Shown here one piece after another: positions 8,985-16,994 of a stretch of DNA of 64,000 bases. The stretch is from positions 1 through 64,000 of the forward strand of contig NZ_PCOY01000018.1 in assembly GCF_002979475.1 (NCBI RefSeq), in the 5' to 3' direction. The stretch's first letter is position 1. Every line of letters begins with the position of its first letter. The notes below the pieces were generated by a model. It searched no databases, was not told the origin of the DNA, and saw only the letters and a program-made list of their open reading frames with translations. Position numbers and translations under genes: made by a program. The DNA comes from Microbacterium sp. MYb62. GTDB taxonomy: Bacteria; Actinomycetota; Actinomycetes; Actinomycetales; Microbacteriaceae.

Positions 8985-9875
8985 TCAGTCCTCGCGTGCG
9001 TCCAGCACCGCGTTCATCCGCGCGGTCAGGGCATGGTCGATGAGCCGCTCCGCGCCGTCGAGCTGCCGCACCGGCACCGCGCCGCGCGTGCTGGAGCACA
9101 GCCACAGCGCATCCGCTCGTTCCAGATCGTCGCGCAGGAGCACGCCGATCCGCGTCGGGACGTCGGTGATCCCGGCGAACGCATCGGCCTGGGTCGTGCC
9201 GGGAAGGACGCCGAGTTCCGCAGGCGGTGTGACGAGCTCGCCGCCGATACGGGCGATCAGCGTCGAGCGCGGCCCCTCCAGCACGAAGCCGTCGCCGGTC
9301 ACGAACACGACGTCGTCCGCGCCGCGCCGCGCCGCTTCCCGGAGCGCCGCCTGATTCACCGCATAGGCGAGAGACTTCGCCCCCTGCAGCAGCCAGGGCG
9401 AGGTCTGCATCACGTCGTGCCGGTACCCGCGATCCAGCACGACGACGCGGATGCCGCTCATACGGACGGCGGAGGGGTCGCTGCCGGCGAACCCGAGCAC
9501 CCATCCGGTCGGTCCTGCGGCGTCGTACTCGTCGCCGCGGGTCATGACGAACTTGATCGACGCGATCTCCCCTTCCTCCAGCAGCCCGGGGGTCGATGCC
9601 GCCGCCGCAGCCCGGAGCACCGCCGTGCGCCACAGCTCGCGCCGGGGAGCCGGCAGCTCCATCAGTGCGGCCGAGCGCTCGAAACGCGTCAGATGGGCCT
9701 CGAGCGCCTGGGGCCTCCCGCCGCGGACGACCGCGGTCTCGAAGACGCCGTCGCCGCGGTTGACGCCGAGGTCCGTCGCTCGGATGATCGGCTCGCGGGG
9801 GTCGACCGGGTGGATGCTCCCCTCGAGAGGGGATGCCCCCGACAGGTCGAGGCGGAAGAGCAGCAGCGCACGCAT
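8985..9875 (-). CDS. Aminotransferase class IV (D-amino-acid transaminase or aminodeoxychorismate lyase-like)
   Basis: A 296-residue fold-type IV PLP enzyme. GDGVFETAVV at 41-50 is the family's N-terminal signature, Lys167 in LLQGAKSLAYAVNQ is the expected Schiff-base lysine, and VLEGPRSTL near 205 binds the cofactor phosphate. The AKSLAYAVN and GADDVVFV segments resemble actinobacterial PabC-type lyases as much as D-alanine transaminases, so the family cannot be settled by eye. In this operon a D-amino-acid transaminase role would fit. There is no pabA/pabB neighbour to support folate synthesis. Start ATG 9875, 25 bp after the racemase stop. Confidence 0.85.
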   Translation of the reverse strand: MRALLLFRLDLSGASPLEGSIHPVDPREPIIRATDLGVNRGDGVFETAVVRGGRPQALEAHLTRFERSAALMELPAPRRELWRTAVLRAAAAASTPGLLEEGEIASIKFVMTRGDEYDAAGPTGWVLGFAGSDPSAVRMSGIRVVVLDRGYRHDVMQTSPWLLQGAKSLAYAVNQAALREAARRGADDVVFVTGDGFVLEGPRSTLIARIGGELVTPPAELGVLPGTTQADAFAGITDVPTRIGVLLRDDLERADALWLCSSTRGAVPVRQLDGAERLIDHALTARMNAVLDARED

Positions 9876-9900
9876 GACGGTCCTCTCCAGGGCGGGCAGG

Positions 9901-11049
9901 TCAGCCACGCGTGAACGCGGCGTCTCGGACGGCGACGTCGGCGGAATCATAGGTGCGGGAAGCTCCCCGTTCGATCCGCTCGACCAGGACGTCGTGGCCG
10001 ATACCCGGTCCGTGTGGAACCTGCACCCGCCCCTCCACCGCGGTGACGGCCGGGGCGACGATGTCGTCGACGTAGTACTTGTCGGAACCGGAGACATCCG
10101 ACGGGAGGAGGAACCCGGGCAGCGCCGAGATGGCGACGTTCGCCGCACGACCGACGCCGAACTCGTGCATGCCCCCGCACCAGACGGGGATACCCGCCTC
10201 GACGGCGAGGTCGTGAGCCGCCTTCGCTACCGTGAGCCCTCCCATGCGCGACACCTTGATGTTGAGGATGCGCCCGGCCCGGAGCCGGATCATCGTGCGC
10301 AGGTCGCCGAGCGCGACGACCGACTCATCCAGGCACACGGCGGTTCCGATCCGGGCCTGGAGCGCCGCGTGCGCGACCAGCTCCCGCGGCGCGAACGGCT
10401 GCTCGATCATCGTCAGGCCCTGGGTGTCGAGCTGCGCGAACACGGCCGCGGAATCGTCGTCATCGGGGTAGGCCCCGTTCGCATCCACGTGGAGGTCGAG
10501 GTCGGGATGCGCGTCCCGCACCGCCCGCACCGGCTCCACATCCCACCCCGGGGCGATCTTGAGCTTCACGCGGGGATAGCCCGCGGCACGCTGAAGCTCC
10601 ACCTGGCTGAGAAGCTCGTCGATCGACGGCTCGATTCCGAGCGAGACCCCGGCCACGACCTCGTCGCGGGTTCCGCCGAGCGCCGTAGCGAGGGCAATGC
10701 CCCGGCGCCGGGAGAAGAGGTCCCACACGGCACCGGAGAAACCTGCTCTGGCGAACTCGTGTCCGCGCACACGCGCCCAGGTCGCCTCCAGTTCAGCGGG
10801 CTCGTCACCCTCCGCACCGAGGAGGGCGGGAACGAGATACCGGGTGGCGATGTCCCACGCCGTCGCCGTGGTCTCTGCCCCGAAATACGGGTCGCTGGGT
10901 GTGGCGATCTCGCCCCAGCCGCACCGCCCGTCCTCGTCGGTGACCTCGACGAGGAGATGCTCGATCCCCGATTTGCGATGCGAGCTGGTCTCGAAGCTGT
11001 GCCGCAACTCCTGACGCAGCGCGAACAGCCGGACCCGGGTGACCCTCAC
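9901..11049 (-). CDS. Enolase-superfamily OSBS / N-succinylamino-acid racemase
   Basis: A 382-residue muconate-lactonising subgroup enzyme. Catalytic lysines are K162/K164 (VKLKI) and K265 (NIKVSRMGG). Metal ligands are D189 (HVDANGAY), E216 (MIEQP) and D241 (LDESV). The barrel end reads CGGMHEFGVGRAAN, the signature of o-succinylbenzoate synthase / N-succinylamino-acid racemase rather than of dipeptide epimerases. No menaquinone genes are near. Instead a GNAT acyltransferase and an M20 hydrolase flank it, the context described for N-succinylamino-acid racemase in the D- to L-amino acid pathway. The racemase role is therefore the better guess; a bifunctional OSBS/NSAR remains possible. GTG 11049 overlaps the preceding stop by 4 bp. 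Confidence 0.88.
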   Translation of the reverse strand: MRVTRVRLFALRQELRHSFETSSHRKSGIEHLLVEVTDEDGRCGWGEIATPSDPYFGAETTATAWDIATRYLVPALLGAEGDEPAELEATWARVRGHEFARAGFSGAVWDLFSRRRGIALATALGGTRDEVVAGVSLGIEPSIDELLSQVELQRAAGYPRVKLKIAPGWDVEPVRAVRDAHPDLDLHVDANGAYPDDDDSAAVFAQLDTQGLTMIEQPFAPRELVAHAALQARIGTAVCLDESVVALGDLRTMIRLRAGRILNIKVSRMGGLTVAKAAHDLAVEAGIPVWCGGMHEFGVGRAANVAISALPGFLLPSDVSGSDKYYVDDIVAPAVTAVEGRVQVPHGPGIGHDVLVERIERGASRTYDSADVAVRDAAFTRG

Positions 11050-11735
11050 GTCTCCGCCTGCCCCTCGACATCGGGCCGCGACGGATCCGAGCTGTAGAGA
11101 CCGAGCCGCGCGACGAGTCGGTCTCGCTCGGCCAGCCGACGGCGGGCGCCCTTCGCACTCGCGGTCGTCAGCGCACTCAGCAGGTGGCAGACGGCGGCGA
11201 CCGGCGTCGGCGAATCCGCATAGGACGCCGATCCCGTACGCACGCGGATCAGGGATGTCGCGAGCGGTGCGAGCGGAGCATCCTCACTGTCGGTGATCAC
11301 CACGAGCTGACCACCCGCCTCGCGGAACAGCCGACCGAGTCGCACCGTCTCCTCCCGATAGCGCCGGAGCGAGAAGGCGATGAGCACATCCGAGGCCCGG
11401 ACATCGGTGAGCACGGTCAGCGGCTGCAGCGCGTGCCCGTCGACGAGGAAGACGTTGGACAGCGTCGCGGACAGGTCGGCGTTCAGCAGCTGCGCATACG
11501 CTGCGGCCTTGCCCTCGCCCGCGACGTAGCGGCGCCGCGCGCCCAGCAGCAGCGCCGCGGCCTGCGGAACCTGAGCCGAGGCGCTCAGTTCCTCGAAGGT
11601 GAGGGCGAGCGTGCGCAGCTCCGTCTCGATGATGCGCGCCTGGATGCTCTCCGCCGAGAGATTCGTGCGGATGCGCTCGCCGAAGCGGTCGCGCGGCGAG
11701 ACGAGCTCGCGATCCTCGTGCTGCTGGTCGCTCAT
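11046..11735 (-). CDS. RpiR-like SIS-domain protein lacking the helix-turn-helix
   Basis: The 229-residue protein matches the linker and SIS (sugar isomerase) half of MurR/RpiR regulators: an opening helical segment (RIRTNLSAESIQARIIETELRTL is split here by position 20-45), then the SIS fold with ASDVLIAFSLRRYREETVRL near 115-135 and LVVITDSEDAPLAPLA near 148. RpiR proteins are usually about 280 residues with an N-terminal HTH of about 75. None is present, and the ATG at 11735 overlaps the GNAT stop by 4 bp, leaving no room. It may sense a ligand for another regulator or act on a substrate itself. Confident on the fold, unsure of function. Confidence 0.75.
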   Translation of the reverse strand: MSDQQHEDRELVSPRDRFGERIRTNLSAESIQARIIETELRTLALTFEELSASAQVPQAAALLLGARRRYVAGEGKAAAYAQLLNADLSATLSNVFLVDGHALQPLTVLTDVRASDVLIAFSLRRYREETVRLGRLFREAGGQLVVITDSEDAPLAPLATSLIRVRTGSASYADSPTPVAAVCHLLSALTTASAKGARRRLAERDRLVARLGLYSSDPSRPDVEGQAET

Positions 11736-12517
11736 GCGGTGACCTTCCCTGATGTCGCGCGGTAGACCGCGGTGTGCTCGTCGATGCGCGAGGCCGCCAC
11801 CAGCACGTCGCCCCTTCGGAAGACGTCTGTCATGGCGCCTTCCAGCCGGCGTCTCAGCGCCGAGCGCTCGCTCGCATCGAGCTCCTCCTGGCGGGCGGGG
11901 ATCGCGATCCAGTCGGCGTCGTGGGCGCGCACGACACGCCCCCAATCCCCCCTGCCGAGCGGCGGCGGCGAGGGACGGTCCGATCGTGGCGCACCGGATC
12001 CGGCCTCGACCAGATTCCACGAGACCACGAGTCGGTCGGTGTCCGGCCGGGCGTAGTAGTCGCGTTCGTACGCGATGCCGACCGCGCCGAGCGAGCTGAG
12101 ATTGAAGTGCGCGTTCCGTGACAGCAGCGGATCGAAAGTCCAGCGCATGGATTGCTGTCCCCACCGGAGGGCGACGTCGCGTTGGGCGAGCTTGAGCGCC
12201 TGCCCCACCCCGCGCCCCTGCTGTGCGGCATCCACCGCGGCCGCCTGCGAATAGTGGAAGTGGGCTCCGCTCGCATCACAGCCCGCGAAGCCGTATGCGA
12301 AGCCGATGAGCCCGCCGTCATCCGTGAACGCCCCGATGGCGGAGCCCCCGTTCCGCGCGAGGGCTGTGAGGAGATTCGCGTTGAGGGCATACTCCTGCTC
12401 GGTGTACGCGAAGACCCGTGCATAGAGCGCCGCAGCCTCGCGGAACTCGGTGTACTGGGTCAGTTCGCGGCAGTCGTAGCCGACGCCCGCGTCGGCGGCC
12501 ACCGAAGAATGAGGCAC
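11732..12517 (-). CDS. GNAT-family acyltransferase, candidate N-succinyltransferase for D-amino acids
   Basis: A 261-residue GNAT-like protein. The acyl-CoA pyrophosphate loop is QQGRGVGQALK near 98-108, preceded by a FHYSQAAAVDAA strand, and followed by RWTFDPLLSRNAHFNLSSLG, a block typical of the COG3375-type predicted acetyltransferases. Enzymes of this type adjacent to N-succinylamino-acid racemase have been described as succinyl-CoA:D-amino acid succinyltransferases (Geobacillus work). That role is transferred by context only. First gene of the leftward operon. GTG at 12517 has AGGAAA about 7 nt upstream on the reverse strand. Confidence 0.83.
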   Translation of the reverse strand: MPHSSVAADAGVGYDCRELTQYTEFREAAALYARVFAYTEQEYALNANLLTALARNGGSAIGAFTDDGGLIGFAYGFAGCDASGAHFHYSQAAAVDAAQQGRGVGQALKLAQRDVALRWGQQSMRWTFDPLLSRNAHFNLSSLGAVGIAYERDYYARPDTDRLVVSWNLVEAGSGAPRSDRPSPPPLGRGDWGRVVRAHDADWIAIPARQEELDASERSALRRRLEGAMTDVFRRGDVLVAASRIDEHTAVYRATSGKVTA

Positions 12518-12559
12518 GATACGTTTCCTAAGATCGAACGAGATATGCGGCTGGGAGCG

Positions 12560-12588
12560 ATGTTATCGGCGGGTTGCACGCCAATCAA
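12560..12588 (-). promoter_or_regulatory. Promoter of the leftward peptide/D-amino-acid operon
   Basis: On the reverse strand TTGATT (12583-12588) and TAACAT (12560-12565) are separated by 17 bp. Transcription would begin near 12553, giving a leader of about 35 nt with an AGGAAA ribosome site before the GTG at 12517. It overlaps the divergent promoter on the other strand, so the two should be mutually exclusive or jointly controlled. Confidence 0.5.
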
Positions 12589-12602
12589 GAGGCAGATACG
12601 GT
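12574..12602 (+). promoter_or_regulatory. Promoter of the rightward operon (leaderless M20 start)
   Basis: TTGCAC (12574-12579) and TACGGT (12597-12602) are spaced by 17 bp. The GTG of the M20 gene follows 8 nt after the -10, so the transcript is probably leaderless. The -35 falls inside the spacer of the opposite-strand promoter. Confidence 0.45.
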
Positions 12603-12610
12603 TCGTAACT

Positions 12611-13759
12611 GTGACCACTTTCGCGGCAGCTCCCGGAGCGGACCACTCTTCAGACGACATCATCGCACTCGTGCGCGAACTCGTGGCGTTGGAGACACCG
12701 ACCCACGACACCGTGGCGAGCCGCGCGATCGCCGTTCTCCTCACCGACTGGTTCGAGGGCGTCGGCGGCACGGTGACACAGGTGCCCACCGCGGCCGGGA
12801 CAGACCTCGTCATCGACGTCGCCGGCTCCGGGGATCCGTACCTCCTCATCGGTCACACCGACACCGTCTGGCCGACGGGAACCCTCGGAGGCGCCCTGCC
12901 CTGGTCCCACCACGGCGACGTCGTGCGCGGACCCGGCGCCTACGACATGAAAGCCGGGATCGTGGTGATGCTCGAGGCGCTGCGACGGCTCCAGGCCGTT
13001 CCTCCCGAACGCCGCAGGGCGGTGCGCGTCGTCCTGGTCGCCGATGAGGAGGTCGGCTCGCCCGAATCCGGGCCACTGCTCGCCGACCGGGCTCGCGGCG
13101 CCGCGGCCGCCATCGGTTTCGAGTCGCCGCACCCGGACGGCGCCCTCAAGGTCGGACGCCGTGGCAGCGCGCGGGTCGAGATCGCCGCGACCGGTCGCGC
13201 GGCCCATGCCGCACTCGACCCGGAGCACGGCGTGTCCGCTGTGGACGAGCTCGTCGATCAGCTGATGCGCGTCCGCGAGATCGTCGCAGACCCCGGCCTG
13301 CCGGGCCCCGTGCTGTGCAATGTCGGGACGGTCTCGGGCGGAGCGCGCGCGAACGTGATCCCCGCCCACGCACGGGCCGAGATCGGCCTCCGCTTCACGG
13401 ATGCGGGCACCGAAGAACGGGTGATGGGCGCGCTCGCCGCGCTGCAGCCGATCCGCCCCGGCGCAGAGATCGCCGTGGAAGTGCTCAGCGCCCGCCCGGC
13501 CTGGGAGGCGTCCACGCAGGACGCCGCCCTCGTCGAGCGCATCGCGCGGACGGCCGCAGCCATCGGGCAGCATGTCGACGCACGCCCGGCGGCCGGCGCG
13601 GGCGACACCAACCTGCTGGGTGCCCTCGGACTGCCGACGGTCGACGGCTTCGGACCCCGTGGCGGCGGCGCGCATGCGGTGGACGAGCATTTCCTGTTTT
13701 CCTCCCTCGCAGAGCGCATCGAGCTCCTGCGTGCCGTGCTGACCATCCCCGCGGAGTGA
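12611..13759 (+). CDS. M20 family amidohydrolase/peptidase (candidate N-succinyl-L-amino acid desuccinylase)
   Basis: A 382-residue zinc enzyme of the ArgE/DapE/CPG2 family. The first metal motif is GHTDTVW (H82, D84), the bridging Asp is D112 in GAYDMKAG, the catalytic Glu pair is in DEEVGS (E146/E147), and a late His in GGGAHAVDE binds zinc. The carboxypeptidase-G2 class removes acyl or glutamyl groups. Beside a GNAT enzyme and an OSBS/NSAR racemase it is well placed to deacylate N-succinyl-L-amino acids. The start is taken as GTG 12611. An in-frame ATG at 12560 would add a stretch with untypical codons that overlaps the promoters. Confidence 0.88.
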   Translation: MTTFAAAPGADHSSDDIIALVRELVALETPTHDTVASRAIAVLLTDWFEGVGGTVTQVPTAAGTDLVIDVAGSGDPYLLIGHTDTVWPTGTLGGALPWSHHGDVVRGPGAYDMKAGIVVMLEALRRLQAVPPERRRAVRVVLVADEEVGSPESGPLLADRARGAAAAIGFESPHPDGALKVGRRGSARVEIAATGRAAHAALDPEHGVSAVDELVDQLMRVREIVADPGLPGPVLCNVGTVSGGARANVIPAHARAEIGLRFTDAGTEERVMGALAALQPIRPGAEIAVEVLSARPAWEASTQDAALVERIARTAAAIGQHVDARPAAGAGDTNLLGALGLPTVDGFGPRGGGAHAVDEHFLFSSLAERIELLRAVLTIPAE

Positions 13760-14046
13760 GGATACGATTCCCGTTCGCACACTGAGGGGCGATGCGAGGG
13801 ATACGTTCCGGATCTCCGACCGAACGATCCCGGTCCGCCCTCGTCGCACACGGCGGGCGCATCCTTTCATCCGCATGTTTCCGGACTGTTACGCCCAGAA
13901 CTCAGCGAGTGTCGACACGCCGGCGTGCGAAATTTCTTCCACGATACGCAACGAATCCCTTGACCCCGAGGCAGACTTCCGCTTGCATGGTCTCCACCGA
14001 CCCGGCTTCATCGTGGATCCGGGCGGCGCCCGAAGGGACTTCTTCT
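13760..14046 (+). other. 287-bp intergenic leader before the second peptide transporter operon
   Basis: No gene fits here. It contains GATACG-type hexamers at 13762-13772 and 13800-13809 (TACGAT and TACGTT resemble -10 elements), a 10-bp perfect palindrome GTGTCGACAC at 13909-13918, and TTGACC at 13960-13965 with a weak TTGCAT 17 bp later. The binding-protein gene may therefore have its own regulated promoter as well as read-through from the M20 gene. Confidence 0.4.
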
Positions 14047-15879
14047 ATGCGTCTTGCCACCCGCTCCAGAACAGCACGAAGTCTGACCGCCGCTGCGATC
14101 GCCTCCGCGCTCCTCATCGCCGCTCCGGTCGGCGCCGCCCAGGCTCAGACCGTCAGCGCGACGACCGAATCGCCGGCCGCCGACACCACGCTGCGCATCG
14201 CGACCTCCGGCTTCGTCGACACCTTCAACCCGTTCATCTCGATCTATCTGACGCCGACGAACATCATCCGGTACGTCTACGAATCGCTCGTCCAGAACGA
14301 CGCCGAGGACGGCTCCCCCACCCAGGGCCTCGCCGACTCCTGGAAAGCCAGCGACGGCGGCCAGACCTGGACCTTCACCCTGCAGGATGACCTCACATGG
14401 TCGGACGGCGAGCCGATCACCTCGGCCGATGTGAAGTACACCTACGACCAGATGATGACGGTGCCGGCGCTCGGCACGGCGAACGGGAACCTCGTCTCCA
14501 ACTTCGACACGGTGGAGACCCCCGACGACAAGACCGTGGTGATCTCGCTCAAGACCCCGCAGGCGCCCAACCCCGGCTCCGAGATCCCCATCGTCCCCCA
14601 GCACATCTGGGAAGCGGTCGACGACCCCACGACCTTCGCGAACGACTCCGAGGTCGTCGGCTCCGGACCGTTCGTCCTCGACAGCTACTCGGCCAACCAG
14701 TCGATCGTGCTCAAGGCGAACGAGAACTTCTGGCGCGGAGCTCCGAAGATCGATGCGATCCAGTACGTGTACTACACGAACTCGGACGCGCAGGTGCAGG
14801 CGCTCAAGGCCGGTGACGTCGACCTGGTCTCCGGCCTCACCCCGACCCAGTTCGATGCGCTCGACGGCGTCGAAGGCATCACGACCCACTCCGGTGTCGG
14901 TCGCCGATACCACTCCATCAGCATCAACCTGGGCCAGCAGACCCGCGACAACGTGCCCTACGGCACCGGCAACGCGGCGCTGAAGGACATCGAGGTCCGC
15001 CAGGCGATCCGTCTCGGCACCGACACGAAGACCCTGCTCGACAAGGTCCTCGCCGGAGAGGGCGTGCAGGCCACGAGCTTCATCCCCGCCTCCTTCCCGA
15101 AGTGGCACCTCTCCGACGACGACGACGTGATCGTCGGATTCGACCCCGAGACCGCGAAGACGAAGCTCGACGACGCCGGATGGGTGCCTGCGGCCGACGG
15201 CATCAGAGAGAAGGACGGACAGCGTCTGAGTCTGCGACTGCTGACGGACGCCGACGACTCCAACGAGCAGTCCATCGCCGAGTTCTTCGTTCCGTGGATG
15301 AAGGACATCGGGATCGAGATCGCCGTCGAGTCGACCGACTCGGACACGATCAGCGCGAAGGCCACGTCCGGCGACTACGACCTGTACTTCAGCGGATGGT
15401 CGGTCAACCCCGACCCGGACTACCAGCTCGGGATCAACACCTGCATGAACCTGCCGACGGCGACCGACGGCACCGGCGGCACCACGCAGGACGGCTACTG
15501 CAGCCCCGAGTTCGACGAGATGTACGCGCAGCAGCGCTCGGAGATCGACGAGGAGAAGCGCCAGGCCATCGTCCACGACATGCTCGCGCTGAACTACACC
15601 GACACCGCACAGGTCGCCACCTGGTATGCCAACTCCCTCGAGGCCTACCGGTCGGACCGCTTCACCGGTTTCACCCTGCAGCCCAAGGATGGCGGCATCA
15701 TCGCGAACCAGGCCGGCTACTGGGGCTACCTCACGGTGGAACCCGTCGAGGGTGCGACCGCCGGTGGCACCGGCACGAACACCGGGCTCATCATCGGAGG
15801 CATCGTGGTGGGAGTCGTCCTCGTCGGAGGACTGGTCTTCTTCCTGATCCGTCGTCGGAACATCGCCGACGTCGAATGA
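14047..15879 (+). CDS. Peptide ABC transporter substrate-binding protein with C-terminal membrane anchor
   Basis: Receptor of the second transporter, 610 residues. An Sec-type signal peptide (basic MRLATRSRTAR, hydrophobic core, cleavage likely after AQA at 33) has no lipobox cysteine. The SBP family 5 body follows (WTFTLQDDLTWSDGEPITSADVKY is spread over residues 100-125; VRQAIRLGTDTKTLLDKV near 320). At the C-terminus a Gly-rich linker leads to one transmembrane helix at about 577-600 and a basic RRRN tail, so the protein is anchored by its C-terminus, unlike the lipoprotein of the other transporter. Start ATG 14047 follows an AAGGGA-type site; upstream in-frame starts would precede the signal peptide. 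Confidence 0.92.
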   Translation: MRLATRSRTARSLTAAAIASALLIAAPVGAAQAQTVSATTESPAADTTLRIATSGFVDTFNPFISIYLTPTNIIRYVYESLVQNDAEDGSPTQGLADSWKASDGGQTWTFTLQDDLTWSDGEPITSADVKYTYDQMMTVPALGTANGNLVSNFDTVETPDDKTVVISLKTPQAPNPGSEIPIVPQHIWEAVDDPTTFANDSEVVGSGPFVLDSYSANQSIVLKANENFWRGAPKIDAIQYVYYTNSDAQVQALKAGDVDLVSGLTPTQFDALDGVEGITTHSGVGRRYHSISINLGQQTRDNVPYGTGNAALKDIEVRQAIRLGTDTKTLLDKVLAGEGVQATSFIPASFPKWHLSDDDDVIVGFDPETAKTKLDDAGWVPAADGIREKDGQRLSLRLLTDADDSNEQSIAEFFVPWMKDIGIEIAVESTDSDTISAKATSGDYDLYFSGWSVNPDPDYQLGINTCMNLPTATDGTGGTTQDGYCSPEFDEMYAQQRSEIDEEKRQAIVHDMLALNYTDTAQVATWYANSLEAYRSDRFTGFTLQPKDGGIIANQAGYWGYLTVEPVEGATAGGTGTNTGLIIGGIVVGVVLVGGLVFFLIRRRNIADVE

Positions 15880-15950
15880 GTCCAGTGAGGCGCCGTGGGC
15901 GGCGGGCATCCGCCCCCACGGCGTCTCCCGGTCCGCTGTAAGGAGACTTC

Positions 15951-16994
15951 ATGTCGAACGCGGTTCCCCCGTCCACATCCGCCATCGCCACCAGCGCCGC
16001 AGCCGAGGAGCAGCCGAGGGGCCTCGGCGGCCTCCGCTACTTCCTGGTCAAGCTGGGCGGCGCGGCCATCAGCATGGCGATGGTGATCCTCCTGGGATTC
16101 TTCGCCTTCAAGATCCTGCCGGGAGACCCCGTCGCATCGATCGCGCGCGAGCGCGGCATGAGTGCCGAACAGGTGGCGCAGCTGCGCGAGCAGCTCGGCC
16201 TGGACAAGCCGCTCTGGCAGCAGTTCTTCGACTACCTCGGCAACGTCTTCACCTTGAACTTCGGCACGAGCTACGTGTACCGCACGTCGGTCTCCGAGCT
16301 CATCGGCCAGTACTTCTGGAACACGATCCTCCTCACCGGCACGGCGGCGATCATCGCGATCGCCCTCGGACTCTGGCTCGGACAGAAGGCCGCGTGGAAG
16401 CACGGCTCCACCTTCGACCGCATCGTCTCCGGCACCTCGCTCGTGTTCTGGTCGGTGCCGACGTTCTGGCTCGCCCTGCTGCTGCTGATGATCTTCGGCG
16501 GCACGCTGCACTGGTTCCCCACCGGCGGCATGGTCTCCCCCAACCCGCCCACCGACCCCGTCGGTGCCGTTCTCGACGTGATCTCGCACATGGTCCTGCC
16601 CGTGGTCACGATGGTCGCCGTCGTCTATGCGCAATACCTGATGGTGATGCGCAGCTCCCTCCTCGAGGAGATGGGCGCCGACTACCTCACGACCGCCCGC
16701 GCGAAGGGACTGCGGGAGGATCTCGTGCGCCGTCGCCATGCCGTCCCCAACGCGCTGCTCCCGACCGTCACGCTCGTCTTCATGCACATCGGCGGACTGA
16801 TCGCCGGGGCCGTGACCGTGGAGACCGTGTTCTCCTGGCCCGGGCTGGGCAAGCTCACCTTCGAGGCCATCTCCGGCCCCGACCTCCCCCTCCTGCAGGG
16901 CACCTTCGTCGTGTTCTCGACGATCATCATCGTGATGAATCTCATCGCGGACCTCATCTACCGTCAGCTCGACCCGAGGGTGAGGCGCGCATGA
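15951..16994 (+). CDS. Peptide ABC transporter permease (DppB type)
   Basis: A 347-residue membrane subunit. A poorly conserved, Ala/Ser-rich N-terminal extension of about 35 residues precedes the first helix. FKILPGDPVASIARERG and LREQLGLDKPLWQQF are DppB family blocks. The coupling loop YLTTARAKGLREDLVRRRH is near 245-265, and the end LIYRQLDPRVRRA is typical. The ATG at 15951 has an excellent AAGGAG site 5-6 nt upstream. The stop overlaps the next permease start by 4 bp. Confidence 0.94.
   Translation: MSNAVPPSTSAIATSAAAEEQPRGLGGLRYFLVKLGGAAISMAMVILLGFFAFKILPGDPVASIARERGMSAEQVAQLREQLGLDKPLWQQFFDYLGNVFTLNFGTSYVYRTSVSELIGQYFWNTILLTGTAAIIAIALGLWLGQKAAWKHGSTFDRIVSGTSLVFWSVPTFWLALLLLMIFGGTLHWFPTGGMVSPNPPTDPVGAVLDVISHMVLPVVTMVAVVYAQYLMVMRSSLLEEMGADYLTTARAKGLREDLVRRRHAVPNALLPTVTLVFMHIGGLIAGAVTVETVFSWPGLGKLTFEAISGPDLPLLQGTFVVFSTIIIVMNLIADLIYRQLDPRVRRA

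Noticed and set aside
12560-12610. ATG at 12560 as the M20 start
   Set aside because: The added 17 residues use rare codons, overlap both promoters and have no family counterpart.
12518-13809. Repeated GATACGnTTCC-like motif (12518, 12595, 13762, 13800) as an operator for the cluster
   Set aside because: The TACGnT core fits a -10 element, the copy at 12518 includes the reverse-strand ribosome site AGGAAA, and a similar GATACGAT occurs before the unrelated HEPN-like gene.
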